Assembly (NCBI GenBank): GCA_023458415.1 | Contig: JAEWZO010000045.1 | Location: 1-58,524 of the forward strand | From: Bacteroidota bacterium | GTDB taxonomy: Bacteria; Bacteroidota; Bacteroidia; Flavobacteriales; Weeksellaceae | DNA: 58,524 bases | Reading direction: 5' to 3' | Shown: positions 16,616 through 25,274 of the stretch, piece by piece | Numbering within the stretch: position 1 is the stretch's first letter | Layout: every line of letters starts with the position of its first letter | Program-made: the position numbers and the translations under genes | The notes under the pieces: generated by a model | Told to the model about the DNA's origin: nothing | The model's database searches: none | What the model saw: the letters and a program-made list of their open reading frames with translations, nothing else

Positions 16616-16999
16616 TTATGATTTCATTCCGTCCAGTTCATTTTCTACGTCTTTTACAACTTCAGTAGTTTTAGCAACTGCCTGATCTTTGTATTTATCG
16701 TAACCTTCTTTAACGTCTGCCGCAAGCTTATCTGCAGTTTCTTTTACCTGTGCAGAAATGTTGTGGTACTGAGTTTTTACTTTCTCAGATACGTTATGGT
16801 ACTCGTTTTTAGCTTTTTCACTAGCTTTTCCGTATTGGTCTACTGCCTGATCTTTAAGATCATTCGCTTTAGTTTTAATTTTCTTTCTTGTTTCTTTACC
16901 TTCTTCCGGAGCGTAAAGCATACCTAAAACTACACCTGCTGCAGCACCTGCAAGTAAACCTGCCAAAACACCAGCTGCATTGTTTCCTTTTCTAGCCAT
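16616..16999 (-). CDS. YtxH-domain stress protein
   Basis: 127 residues. A Gly/Ala-rich membrane helix (GVLAGLLAGAAAGVVLGMLYAP) is followed by the YtxH signature EEGKETRKKI and then a long Lys/Glu/Ala amphipathic helix with repeated KVKTQYHN-like and KAKNEYHN-like 14-residue units, resembling apolipoprotein or LEA helices. Such proteins are general-stress membrane proteins in many bacteria. A 7-of-8 match to the -7 consensus (TAACTTTA on the minus strand) lies about 55 bases upstream. First gene of the three-gene cassette. Confidence 0.88.
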   Translation of the reverse strand: MARKGNNAAGVLAGLLAGAAAGVVLGMLYAPEEGKETRKKIKTKANDLKDQAVDQYGKASEKAKNEYHNVSEKVKTQYHNISAQVKETADKLAADVKEGYDKYKDQAVAKTTEVVKDVENELDGMKS

Positions 17000-17113
17000 T
17001 TTATTGAATTTTAATAGTTAATTTAATTAAGTTAATCGGTTGTTTTAACCTCTATTAAAGTTACAACTTATGTACCACTTCCAACGAATTTTTTTTAAAA
17101 TTTCGTTAAAATA

Positions 17114-17776
17114 TTATATAAATGAAAGAATCAGTTCTATTGTTTGTTCTTTGGTAAGATTGGTATTGTCAATCAGTATGGCGTCATCGGCCTGTTTAAG
17201 CGGTGCGACCTCTCTTTCGCTGTCAACTTTATCGCGTTTAATGAGATTTTCTCGAACTTCGTTTTCGGTCGTTTCAATACCGAGGTGTTGTAATTCCAGA
17301 AAGCGACGTTTTGTCCGCTCTTCAACGCTTGCCGTGATGAAAAATTTAAAATCGGCATTGGGAAGAACTACGGTACCAATATCTCTACCGTCCATAATTA
17401 CGCCTCCTTTTTCTGCAATTTTTTGTTGAGTTTCTAGCAGATAATCCCGAACTTCCTTTTGTTTCGCGATGAGACTTACATTATCGGAAATTTCTGTTTC
17501 CCGGATTTCTCTCGAAATATCGTTTCCGTTCATGAAAAGAACCAGTTCGTTTCCGGATGTTCTGAACTCCAACTCAATCGATTCCAGACATTTAATCAGC
17601 TCCTGAATGTCAATCTGTCCGTTTTTCACACAGTTTTGTAAAGCAAAGAAAGTTACGCCACGATAAAGTGCGCCTGTGTCCATATGTACAATGCCCAGAA
17701 TTTTTGCGATTTGTTTGGAAATGGAACTTTTACCTGTGGAAGAATATCCGTCTATCGCGATTACCGGTTTTCTCAT
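17114..17776 (-). CDS. cmk: Cytidylate kinase
   Basis: 220 residues. Phosphorylates CMP and dCMP with ATP in pyrimidine nucleotide metabolism. The P-loop IDGYSSTGKSS is at residues 7-17, MDTGALYRG follows at about 32, and DGRDIGTVVLPNADFKFF is the family core. The lid region with RDKVDSEREVAPL and the C-terminal DNTNLT complete the fold. It follows porQ by 61 bases on the same strand, a pairing common in Bacteroidetes. Confidence 0.96.
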   Translation of the reverse strand: MRKPVIAIDGYSSTGKSSISKQIAKILGIVHMDTGALYRGVTFFALQNCVKNGQIDIQELIKCLESIELEFRTSGNELVLFMNGNDISREIRETEISDNVSLIAKQKEVRDYLLETQQKIAEKGGVIMDGRDIGTVVLPNADFKFFITASVEERTKRRFLELQHLGIETTENEVRENLIKRDKVDSEREVAPLKQADDAILIDNTNLTKEQTIELILSFI

Positions 17777-17837
17777 CCTGCAAATTTCAAGAATTTTTGT
17801 GAGAAAAACTGCGTTTTAAAAATTAGTCGCTGAAAAT

Positions 17838-18836
17838 TTATCTGCGGTTGCCGCCTACTTCAATCAAGTCAAGCGTTAAACCCAACATGTTTACATTCGA
17901 AGCGTTGTGATACCGAACGTGCGCATAATCGAAACGGAAAGAGGAAATCTTCACTCCAAAACCTGCAGAAAGCCCTGCAAAACTTCTTTGATCCAATACT
18001 GCAAGTTCGTTTCCGCGTTTTACGTTATAACCGAATCTTAGATTAAAAGCCTGTTCTGGAAAAAGTTCTGCTCCAAAAGAAAAGTGATCGAATACTTTTC
18101 GTGTCCAGCGAATTTCCTGTCCGTTATTATTATAATCCTGCGAAATATTAAGTTTCTGAAGATCGTGCGCAGTAATTGTTAGAGCGACAGGGAATTCTGA
18201 GAGAATTTTAGTGTACCCCAAATCTACTCTGAAAGGCAACTTTTCCCGCAGTCCGTTATAAGTCTTGAACTGATAACCAAAATTTCTGAAAACCAACGAA
18301 AGGGTTTCTTTTGACTGTTCAAAATGATAGGTAACTCCGGCGGAACCAATTACGGCCATTGAGGTGTAATTGTCAATTTTTGAAGTAGCAAATCCTGCGC
18401 TTGCAGCGATAGTCCATTCGTCTTCAAACTGATACGCATAGCTTAAACCAACTGTTGCATCCATCGCTCCGAAATCACCGGAAACTTCTCCGCTTTCGTT
18501 GGTTCGCGGCATACTTCCGTAATCCATGTATTTTCCGTGAATTCCGATAAGGTGTCCGTAATTAAGATCTTTTACGTAACTGATGGTTCCGTATTTCGAA
18601 TCGGCGAGGTAGGAAGTGTAATTCAGAGAAATCATTTTGTCCTGCTCAATATTCATCAATGCAGGGTTTACTGCGGACATACTTACATCAAAATCTCTGA
18701 TGGAAACTGCATCACCACCCAACGCAGCCTGTCTTGCAGAAACTGGAATGTTCAGAAACGGATACACGTTCGTTCCGTCCTGAGCTAACGAACAAGTGGA
18801 GAAAACGGCAAGAGAAACCAATAAAAGCTTTTTCAA
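17838..18836 (-). CDS. porQ: Type IX secretion system protein PorQ
   Basis: 332 residues, signal peptide at about 1-18 (KKLLLVSLAVFSTCSLAQ), then an outer-membrane beta-barrel of the PorV/PorQ class beginning with FLNIPVSARQAALGGDA and SAVNPALMN. PorQ works with PorU, PorV and PorZ in the attachment complex that cleaves the C-terminal signal of type IX cargo and anchors it at the cell surface. The only frame-compatible start is TTG at 18836; the residues that follow form a normal signal peptide, so TTG is accepted. Presence implies a type IX system elsewhere in the genome. Confidence 0.92.
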   Translation of the reverse strand: MKKLLLVSLAVFSTCSLAQDGTNVYPFLNIPVSARQAALGGDAVSIRDFDVSMSAVNPALMNIEQDKMISLNYTSYLADSKYGTISYVKDLNYGHLIGIHGKYMDYGSMPRTNESGEVSGDFGAMDATVGLSYAYQFEDEWTIAASAGFATSKIDNYTSMAVIGSAGVTYHFEQSKETLSLVFRNFGYQFKTYNGLREKLPFRVDLGYTKILSEFPVALTITAHDLQKLNISQDYNNNGQEIRWTRKVFDHFSFGAELFPEQAFNLRFGYNVKRGNELAVLDQRSFAGLSAGFGVKISSFRFDYAHVRYHNASNVNMLGLTLDLIEVGGNRR

Positions 18837-18854
18837 AATTATGCTTTAGCTTTG

Positions 18855-18882
18855 CAAAAATAGATTTTTTTAATACGCTCAA
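18855..18882 (-). promoter_or_regulatory. Promoter of porQ-cmk
   Basis: On the minus strand, TTG (18880-18882) and TATTTTTG (18855-18862) are spaced by 17 bases and end 18 bases before the TTG start codon of porQ. Confidence 0.6.
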
Positions 18883-18934
18883 AAATATTTACCCGGTAAA
18901 TATATTTGTATTAACGAAATTATTTGCGTTTCCT

Positions 18935-18942
18935 TATATTTG
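18935..18942 (+). promoter_or_regulatory. -7 promoter element of pyrH-frr
   Basis: TATATTTG, a perfect match, 30 bases before the pyrH ATG. A TTG at 18906-18908 is 26 bases upstream, slightly beyond the usual spacing. Confidence 0.55.
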
Positions 18943-18972
18943 TACCGATAAAAATCTCAGAAACAATCTACA

Positions 18973-19680
18973 ATGAAATATAAAAGAATTCTCCTGAAGC
19001 TGAGTGGTGAAGCACTTATGGGAAACCGTCAGTACGGAATTGATAATGACCGACTGAAAGAATATGCAGGCGAAATAAAAAAAGTTGTAGATGCCGGCTG
19101 CGAAGTTGCTATCGTAATTGGCGGAGGAAATATCTTCCGTGGACTTGCAGGAGCAGCCAAAGGAATGGACCGCGTTCAGGGAGATTACATGGGAATGCTT
19201 GCAACAGTAATTAACGGAATGGCTTTGCAGGGTGCGATGGAAGATGCAGGAATTAAAACCCGCCTTCAGTCTGCTATTGAAATGGATAAAGTTGCAGAAC
19301 CGTTCATTAAAAGAAGAGCGGTTAGACATCTTGAAAAAGGCAGAGTCGTAATTTTCGGAGCAGGAACAGGAAATCCATATTTTACCACTGATACAGCAGC
19401 TACGCTTAGAGCAATTGAAATTGGCGCGGACGTTATTTTGAAAGGAACCCGCGTGGACGGAATTTACGACAGTGATCCGGAGAAAAACGCCAACGCGGTT
19501 AAATACAACTCGCTTACTTTTGAAGAAGTTTTCGCGAAAGACCTGAAGGTAATGGATATGACAGCATTTACACTAAGTCACGAAAACAAATTGCCGATTA
19601 TTGTATTCGATATGAATAAGGAAGGCAACCTTCTGAAGCTTGTTCAGGGAGAAAACATAGGAACTCTGGTTGATTTGTAA
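18973..19680 (+). CDS. pyrH: Uridylate kinase
   Basis: 235 residues of the hexameric bacterial UMP kinase (amino-acid-kinase fold), which makes UDP from UMP. The N-terminal KRILLKLSGEALMG, IGGGNIFRG and the GTGNPYFTTDTAA segment are the nucleotide and UMP-binding signatures; GTRVDGIYDSDP is also typical. It precedes frr by 46 bases; pyrH-frr is a widely conserved pair. Confidence 0.97.
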   Translation: MKYKRILLKLSGEALMGNRQYGIDNDRLKEYAGEIKKVVDAGCEVAIVIGGGNIFRGLAGAAKGMDRVQGDYMGMLATVINGMALQGAMEDAGIKTRLQSAIEMDKVAEPFIKRRAVRHLEKGRVVIFGAGTGNPYFTTDTAATLRAIEIGADVILKGTRVDGIYDSDPEKNANAVKYNSLTFEEVFAKDLKVMDMTAFTLSHENKLPIIVFDMNKEGNLLKLVQGENIGTLVDL

Positions 19681-19726
19681 CCGTTTCCGAATTTAATTTT
19701 GATAATCAATTTTTGAAAACAGTATA

Positions 19727-20281
19727 ATGGAAGAATTACAATTAATTACCAATATGGTGAAGCAGGAAATGGATGCAGCGATGCGTCACCTTGATCATGC
19801 TTTTCAGAAAATTCGTGCAGGACGCGCTTCCACAACGATGGTTCAGGACGTGATGGTGGAGTATTACGGAGCTTCAACGGCGCTAAATCAGGTGGCCAAT
19901 GTTTCGGTTCCGGATGCGATGACAATTTCCATTCAGCCATGGGACAGAACGGCAATCAATGCAATCGAGAAAGCCATCATTAACTCGAATTTGGGTTTTG
20001 CTCCTTCCAACAATGGTGAAAATATTATTCTTAACGTTCCGCCATTAACCGAAGAACGCAGAAGAGAACTGGCAAAACAGGCAAAAGCAGAAGCTGAATC
20101 TACCAAAGTCACCGTTAGAAATGCGAGACACGACGGAATGAAAGAACTTAAGAAACTGGATGGTATTTCTGAAGATATGATTAAAGATACCGAAGCAGAA
20201 ATCCAGGAACTTACAGATAAATATGTGAAATTGTGCGACGATCACCTGAAAGTGAAAGAAGCCGAAATCATGAAAGTTTAA
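19727..20281 (+). CDS. frr: Ribosome recycling factor
   Basis: 184 residues, the usual length. It splits post-termination ribosomes together with EF-G. Signatures: KIRAGRASTTMVQDV, ISIQPWDRTAINAIEKAI, NVPPLTEERRRELAKQAK and the C-terminal LTDKYVKLCDDHLKVKEAEI helix. Together with pyrH it forms a two-gene transcription unit closed by a terminator. Confidence 0.97.
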   Translation: MEELQLITNMVKQEMDAAMRHLDHAFQKIRAGRASTTMVQDVMVEYYGASTALNQVANVSVPDAMTISIQPWDRTAINAIEKAIINSNLGFAPSNNGENIILNVPPLTEERRRELAKQAKAEAESTKVTVRNARHDGMKELKKLDGISEDMIKDTEAEIQELTDKYVKLCDDHLKVKEAEIMKV

Positions 20282-20300
20282 TTTTCCTATAACTCAATAA

Positions 20301-20328
20301 AAAACTTCAGAGCAATTCTGAAGTTTTT
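20301..20328. terminator. Bidirectional terminator between frr and the Lpt permease gene
   Basis: AAAACTTCAGA and TCTGAAGTTTT pair around a short loop, with A-rich sequence before and T7 after. It lies between convergent stops. Confidence 0.9.
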
Positions 20329-20333
20329 TTGTT

Positions 20334-21788
20334 TTATTGATATCTTGAATGTTCTTTACTCTTGGTGAATCTGTTGATGAGCGGTTTGAATAACGCCCGG
20401 TATTTTTCAATATCAAACAGCTGCGAATCGGTAAGTGCTTTATACGTCATCCAAACTCCAAACGGAAACAGCAGAATATTCGGTAGCCACGCAGCCAAAT
20501 ACGGATTAATTTGTCCACTCCACGCTAAATTTTCCACCGAGAGATTCAGGACATAGAAAATAATGAAAATCACAATGGCAATCACCACCGGAAGTCCTAA
20601 GCCACCTTTTCTGATAATTGAGCCTAAACTTGCACCGATAAGAAAGAAAATAATACACGTAACAGAATAGGCAAAAATTCTTTGTTGGTACATAATGACA
20701 CGACCGTTGTATTTGTAGACGCCTTCAATTTCAGGCTGTTTGTTGATTTTGGAAGTTTTCAGATTTTCAATTCTCTGATAAGCAGAAAAAAGGATTTCGT
20801 TTTGCTTAGCCGTAGTTAAAGTGTCAAAAGATTTTGGCTCTTCAACAGGTTTTTTCGGTTTTATCTTGTCAACATAAAGCACTTGATTGTTGGTTTGCGC
20901 AATTAAATCGTTGCTGATTTGTCGAAAGCGCTGGTCGTTGGTTTTTTTTAGTTCACCAATGGTTTTATTCAGCTGTGTGTAACTTTGGAATGTGTAATCA
21001 TCGGTAATCTGTTCCTGTTCAATAGCTTTATTAATGATTTCAGAAATATTGAAATGCGAAACCAATGTATCAAACTTAATCGACTGGTCCGGTTGTTTAA
21101 TTCGGCTTGTGTAATCCTGGTTACGGTTATCATCTTCATACACATAGCCGTCGAAAAGAATTAGTTTAAGATAATTTCGGTTACTGGCAGGTACAAATTC
21201 TCCTTTTCTGGCCACAATGCTTTGTTGATCCTCGTGCGAATAAGCCATTCTATGGATGAAAACGCCTTCAATATTTTCCCCGTTTTCGCCTTCAATCTTA
21301 TCAAATTTTACGCTGTAACCCGGGATCTGTTGAATAAACTGTCCTGGTGTAAAATTCAGCGCGGGTCGCGTCATCGCGATATTATGAAGCATATTCTTTG
21401 CCTTTCGCTGGAAATCCGGAATAATATTATTGGAAAAGAAAAAGAGCAAAATTGAAAGAAGAACCGTTGCGCCAAAAAGTGGGAGCATTACTCTGGTTAA
21501 TGAAATTCCGGCAGCCTTCATTGCTGCAAGTTCGTACCGTTCCCCAAATTCCCCAAAAGTCATAATGGAAGAGAGTAGGATTGTTAGCGGCAGAACCATC
21601 TGCACAACAATGGCCGACATGAAGGACAGGAGTTTCAGAATTTCCCAGTAAGTAAGCCCTTTACCGACAAATCTCCCCATCTGAATCCAGATGATGTTCA
21701 CCACGAAGATGAAGAAAAGTACAAAAAAAATGAACAGGAAAGGTCCGAAGAACGTTTTTATAATATACCTGTCGAGTAATTTTAGCAT
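20334..21788 (-). CDS. LptF/LptG-family lipopolysaccharide export permease
   Basis: 484 residues of the YjgP/YjgQ family: three membrane helices at the N-terminus (LLDRYIIKTFFGPFLFIFFV; IVVQMVLPLTILLSSIMTFG; LFGATVLLSILLFFF), a periplasmic beta-jellyroll domain (about 140-350, longer than in E. coli), and three C-terminal helices. GERYELAAMKAAGIS is the coupling helix that meets the LptB ATPase. It forms half of the LptB2FG transporter that pulls LPS out of the inner membrane. F versus G cannot be decided. Downstream of lolA and ftsK on the same strand. Confidence 0.92.
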   Translation of the reverse strand: MLKLLDRYIIKTFFGPFLFIFFVLFFIFVVNIIWIQMGRFVGKGLTYWEILKLLSFMSAIVVQMVLPLTILLSSIMTFGEFGERYELAAMKAAGISLTRVMLPLFGATVLLSILLFFFSNNIIPDFQRKAKNMLHNIAMTRPALNFTPGQFIQQIPGYSVKFDKIEGENGENIEGVFIHRMAYSHEDQQSIVARKGEFVPASNRNYLKLILFDGYVYEDDNRNQDYTSRIKQPDQSIKFDTLVSHFNISEIINKAIEQEQITDDYTFQSYTQLNKTIGELKKTNDQRFRQISNDLIAQTNNQVLYVDKIKPKKPVEEPKSFDTLTTAKQNEILFSAYQRIENLKTSKINKQPEIEGVYKYNGRVIMYQQRIFAYSVTCIIFFLIGASLGSIIRKGGLGLPVVIAIVIFIIFYVLNLSVENLAWSGQINPYLAAWLPNILLFPFGVWMTYKALTDSQLFDIEKYRALFKPLINRFTKSKEHSRYQ

Positions 21789-21792
21789 GGCC

Positions 21793-21800
21793 CAAATTTA
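21793..21800 (-). promoter_or_regulatory. -7-like element directly before the Lpt permease start
   Basis: The minus strand reads TAAATTTG ending only 4 bases before the ATG at 21788. If it is used, the mRNA would begin at or next to the start codon (leaderless). No -33 TTG is seen at the right spacing. Confidence 0.35.
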
Positions 21801-21861
21801 GCAAAAAGCCACAAAAGAAATTCCTTTGCAGCTTTTTGTTGTCATTTATTTTATCACAGCT

Positions 21862-22509
21862 TTACAGCTCTGTAATCAAATAGTCTTTATAAAGATTTTT
21901 GTTAAACGTAAAAGTGTTTGCCGCCAGATTTTGGTTTTCCTTATACTGGTTTACAGCAATTACCGCTACGCTATTGTCAGATGCAAACTGCTCCAATTTC
22001 ACCAATTGTTTCTTCGCAGAGTTTACAAAAAGATTAACTTCTTTGATACCATTTTTGGTGGTAGGAATCATTTTGATGTAGTCCGCATTTACACCGTTAA
22101 CACTTTTCTTACCCAAATACTGTACGTTGTAACCGTTTTTATATTCGTTGATGTAATTCATAGGTGAAAACATTTGCTCGTCGCCTCTTGCTTTAGCAAT
22201 GGTAACTTCCATATCTTCGCTGGAAATATTGTACACTTTGCTTCCGTCGAAAATCTGCTCAGTGCCCATTATTTTCAACTTGTATTTGTCTTTAGCCGAG
22301 TAGAAAATTCCGGTTTCCGTTTTAGTGACATTGGTTCCGGTTCCGGTTCCGTATACAAATTTGAAATAAACGTTGTTCTTCGATTTATAGTTGCTGGATA
22401 CAGCATCCAGAATATTTTTCGCTTTCGCATCCACTTTCTGCGCAGAAAGAGTAGCCACTGTTCCCAAGGCGAAAATTCCTAAAGTAATTTTTTTCAATAT
22501 GCTCTTCAT
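21862..22509 (-). CDS. lolA: LolA-like outer membrane lipoprotein carrier
   Basis: 215 residues, signal peptide at about 1-23 (KITLGIFALGTVATLSAQ), then the LolA/LolB half-barrel fold: AKNILDAVSSNYKSKNNVYFKF, the KTETGIFYSAKDKYKLKI strand pair, and DGSKVYNISSEDMEVTI. LolA carries lipoproteins across the periplasm from LolCDE to the outer membrane. Sequence identity in the family is low, so the call rests on pattern and on the ftsK-lolA-lptF/G order, which is common in Bacteroidetes. Confidence 0.85.
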   Translation of the reverse strand: MKSILKKITLGIFALGTVATLSAQKVDAKAKNILDAVSSNYKSKNNVYFKFVYGTGTGTNVTKTETGIFYSAKDKYKLKIMGTEQIFDGSKVYNISSEDMEVTIAKARGDEQMFSPMNYINEYKNGYNVQYLGKKSVNGVNADYIKMIPTTKNGIKEVNLFVNSAKKQLVKLEQFASDNSVAVIAVNQYKENQNLAANTFTFNKNLYKDYLITEL

Positions 22510-22576
22510 TTTTTCTTCTTTTAAATTTTTGATGTTGAATCTTAAATAAAGTTAAACCTTTGTTTAAAGTTTTTCC

Positions 22577-25054
22577 TTATTTCCGCAATTCTTCCAAAAA
22601 CTGTTCCAAAGAATTTAAATCGGTGATGAGCACTTCTCTTGCTTTTGCACCGTTGAAACCTCCTACAATTCCACTTGCTTCAAGCTGGTCCATAATCCGT
22701 CCTGCGCGGTTATAGCCAAGTTTCAGCTGTCTTTGCAGCATTGATGTAGATCCTTGCTGTGTAGAAACCACAATTCTTGCAGCATCTTCAAAAAGCTGGT
22801 CTTTTTCATTCGGATCAAAACCTCCAACGGTGGATGCACTTGATTCTTCACTTACGTATTCAGGGAGAATAAATGCACTTGCATAACCTTTCTGTTCGCC
22901 GATGAACTCAGCAATTTTTTCAACTTCAGGTGTATCAACAAAAGCACATTGCAGACGCATGATTTCGTTTCCGTTGAAATAAAGCATATCTCCTTTACCA
23001 ATCAGCTGATCGGCTCCCGGAGCATCAAGAATGGTACGGGAATCGACACTGGAAATAACACGGAAAGCTGCTCTCGCAGGGAAATTGGCTTTAATCATAC
23101 CGGTAATTACGTTAACAGATGGTCTTTGAGTAGCAACAATTAAATGGATTCCAACTGCTCTTGCCAACTGAGCTAAACGCGCAATCGGATGTTCAACTTC
23201 TTTCCCGGCCGTCATGATGAGGTCTGCAAATTCGTCCACCACCAAAACGATGTACGGCAAATAACGGTGACCGTTTTCCGGATTGAGCTTACGTTCACTA
23301 AATTTTTTATTGTATTCCTTGATATTCTTACAGAACGCATTTTTCAGTAAATCGTAACGCGTATCCATTTCCACACAAAGTGAGTTCAAAGTGTTAATCA
23401 CCTTGTGTGTATCTGTAATAATAGCTTCTTCACTGTCGGGAAGTTTTGCGAGATAATGCCTTTCTATTTTAGAATAAAGTGAAAGTTCCACTTTCTTAGG
23501 ATCGACCATCACAAACTTCAGTTCACTTGGATGTTTTTTGTATAGCAGTGAAGTAAGTATTGCATTGATTCCAACCGATTTTCCCTGACCAGTTGCACCT
23601 GCCATCAATAAGTGAGGCATTTTTGCAAGGTCGGCCATGAAGATTTCATTGGAAATGGTTTTACCAAAAACCACCGGTAAATCCATATCGGAATTCTGAA
23701 ATTTCTGCGATGCAATCACGCTGCGCATCGAAACCATGGTTGGATTTTTTCTTGGCACTTCAATCCCGATTGTTCCTTTTCCGGGCATTGGCGCAATGAT
23801 TCGGATACCGAGAGCAGAAAGATTAAGCGCGATATCATCTTGAAGTTTCTTGATGGCAGAAACACGGATTCCCGCTTCCGGAACAATTTCGTAAAGGGTT
23901 ACAGTAGGACCGATGGTCGCTTTAATTTCAGCAATACCAACATTGAAGTTTTTTAGTAGACCTACAATTTTATTTTTGTTTTCTTCCAGTTCATCTTTGT
24001 TTACCGAGATTTCTTCATTACCGTAATCTCTTAAAAGATCAATTGTCGGCAACTGAAAATTCGCCAAATCAAGTTTGTGGTCGTACAAACCGTGTGAAGC
24101 TACAAGATCTCTGGATTTTTTTTCCGTTTCATCCAGCTCATCAACTTCTTGCGCTACTTCAACTTTGAAATCAAAATTATCTTCAGCTGCGGCTTTAGCA
24201 TCGGGTTTTTCCAGAACCGGACTTAGAGTTACGGGTGTTGACGCAGGTTTTTCCGTTTCTTCAAAGGAAGTTTTATTAGGTGTTTTTATCGTTTCCAAAT
24301 CATTGGAGATTTCAACTTTTGGAAATCCGGTAACGCTTACTTCTTCTTTTTCAGAATTTTCTTGAACAGGTTTTTTCGGAATTTCATTTCCATCTGAAGT
24401 CATTTCTTCCAGTTCTTCATCTGCTTCGAATGCTTCATCCGAACTTGGCATCATCGCCTTTACACGTCCGATTGTATTTTCATTAATATTGTTGATTCTT
24501 GCTTTAATTCTACTCGGACTTAAATTAAATTCAAGGATAAAATAAAGGGCGATACTCACAAAAAGCACCATCCAAAGTCCCACAGTTCCGATTACAGAAT
24601 TTAGAAAATCCATAATCTGATAACCGTAAACACCGCTCCAAACACCTTCACCTTGAGTTACAGCGCCCAGAAATATTGGAAGCCAGCAAATAAAAAACAG
24701 GGAATGGCCGATGGTTTTCCAAGGTTTGAAGTATTTTTTCTTCATGATTAGAAGTCCAAACACAAAAAACAGAAAGGCGATAATAAAGCCGGCTGCACCA
24801 ATACTTTCGAACATGAAAATATTTCCGAGCCAGTCGCCAACATTTCCGAAAATATTCGAGGATTTTACGGTTTTGTCTAGTACGTTTCCGGCTTGGCTTT
24901 GGTCCGACTTCCAGTTCATCAGATAAGAGATAAACGAAAGAGCTAGTACAACGGCCAAGAACATGAAAAGAATCCCGAAAAATATGCGTGGTTTAGATAA
25001 AGTTCTGTTTTGTTCCGGATTTTTTACCGGTGTTTTTTTTGTCTTTTTTTCCAT
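22577..25054 (-). CDS. ftsK: DNA translocase FtsK
   Basis: 825 residues. Four to five N-terminal membrane helices (about 25-180), a short acidic Pro/Glu linker (about 200-330), the motor domain with Walker A GATGQGKSVG at about 485-495 and Walker B VVDEFADLI, and a C-terminal winged-helix gamma domain (SMLQRQLKLGYNRAGRIMDQ) that reads KOPS-like polar sequences. FtsK pumps the chromosome ends through the division septum and activates XerCD at dif. The linker is far shorter than in E. coli, as usual in Bacteroidetes. Confidence 0.96.
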   Translation of the reverse strand: MEKKTKKTPVKNPEQNRTLSKPRIFFGILFMFLAVVLALSFISYLMNWKSDQSQAGNVLDKTVKSSNIFGNVGDWLGNIFMFESIGAAGFIIAFLFFVFGLLIMKKKYFKPWKTIGHSLFFICWLPIFLGAVTQGEGVWSGVYGYQIMDFLNSVIGTVGLWMVLFVSIALYFILEFNLSPSRIKARINNINENTIGRVKAMMPSSDEAFEADEELEEMTSDGNEIPKKPVQENSEKEEVSVTGFPKVEISNDLETIKTPNKTSFEETEKPASTPVTLSPVLEKPDAKAAAEDNFDFKVEVAQEVDELDETEKKSRDLVASHGLYDHKLDLANFQLPTIDLLRDYGNEEISVNKDELEENKNKIVGLLKNFNVGIAEIKATIGPTVTLYEIVPEAGIRVSAIKKLQDDIALNLSALGIRIIAPMPGKGTIGIEVPRKNPTMVSMRSVIASQKFQNSDMDLPVVFGKTISNEIFMADLAKMPHLLMAGATGQGKSVGINAILTSLLYKKHPSELKFVMVDPKKVELSLYSKIERHYLAKLPDSEEAIITDTHKVINTLNSLCVEMDTRYDLLKNAFCKNIKEYNKKFSERKLNPENGHRYLPYIVLVVDEFADLIMTAGKEVEHPIARLAQLARAVGIHLIVATQRPSVNVITGMIKANFPARAAFRVISSVDSRTILDAPGADQLIGKGDMLYFNGNEIMRLQCAFVDTPEVEKIAEFIGEQKGYASAFILPEYVSEESSASTVGGFDPNEKDQLFEDAARIVVSTQQGSTSMLQRQLKLGYNRAGRIMDQLEASGIVGGFNGAKAREVLITDLNSLEQFLEELRK

Positions 25055-25068
25055 AATACAAGTCCGTG

Positions 25069-25076
25069 CAAATGTA
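25069..25076 (-). promoter_or_regulatory. -7 promoter element of ftsK
   Basis: TACATTTG on the minus strand, perfect TAnnTTTG, 14 bases before the ftsK ATG. The nearest TTG is 28 bases upstream, so the -33 part is doubtful. Confidence 0.5.
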
Positions 25077-25200
25077 CTAAAAGATATGAATAATCAGTAG
25101 ATTTCAAAGATGATTTGGAGCGTTTTTTTGACGAAAAATTGTGTGTTTTTTTGGCTGATAAAAATCAGTGGGCAAATTCGCTTTTTCCGAAATAAGAGTG

Positions 25201-25208
25201 TATTTTTG
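25201..25208 (+). promoter_or_regulatory. -7 promoter element of the ccsBA gene
   Basis: TATTTTTG, a perfect match, 66 bases before the ATG at 25275, leaving a moderately long 5' leader. Confidence 0.5.
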
Positions 25209-25274
25209 CATTTCTTCAAATTTAAATCATTAAAATACAGTTTTTTGCAACGCTGTACTATTTAATTCCCTGTT

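Noticed and set aside
18934..19329. 131-codon minus-strand ORF opposite pyrH
   Set aside because: Shadow of pyrH; Ser/Cys/Phe-rich, no start context.
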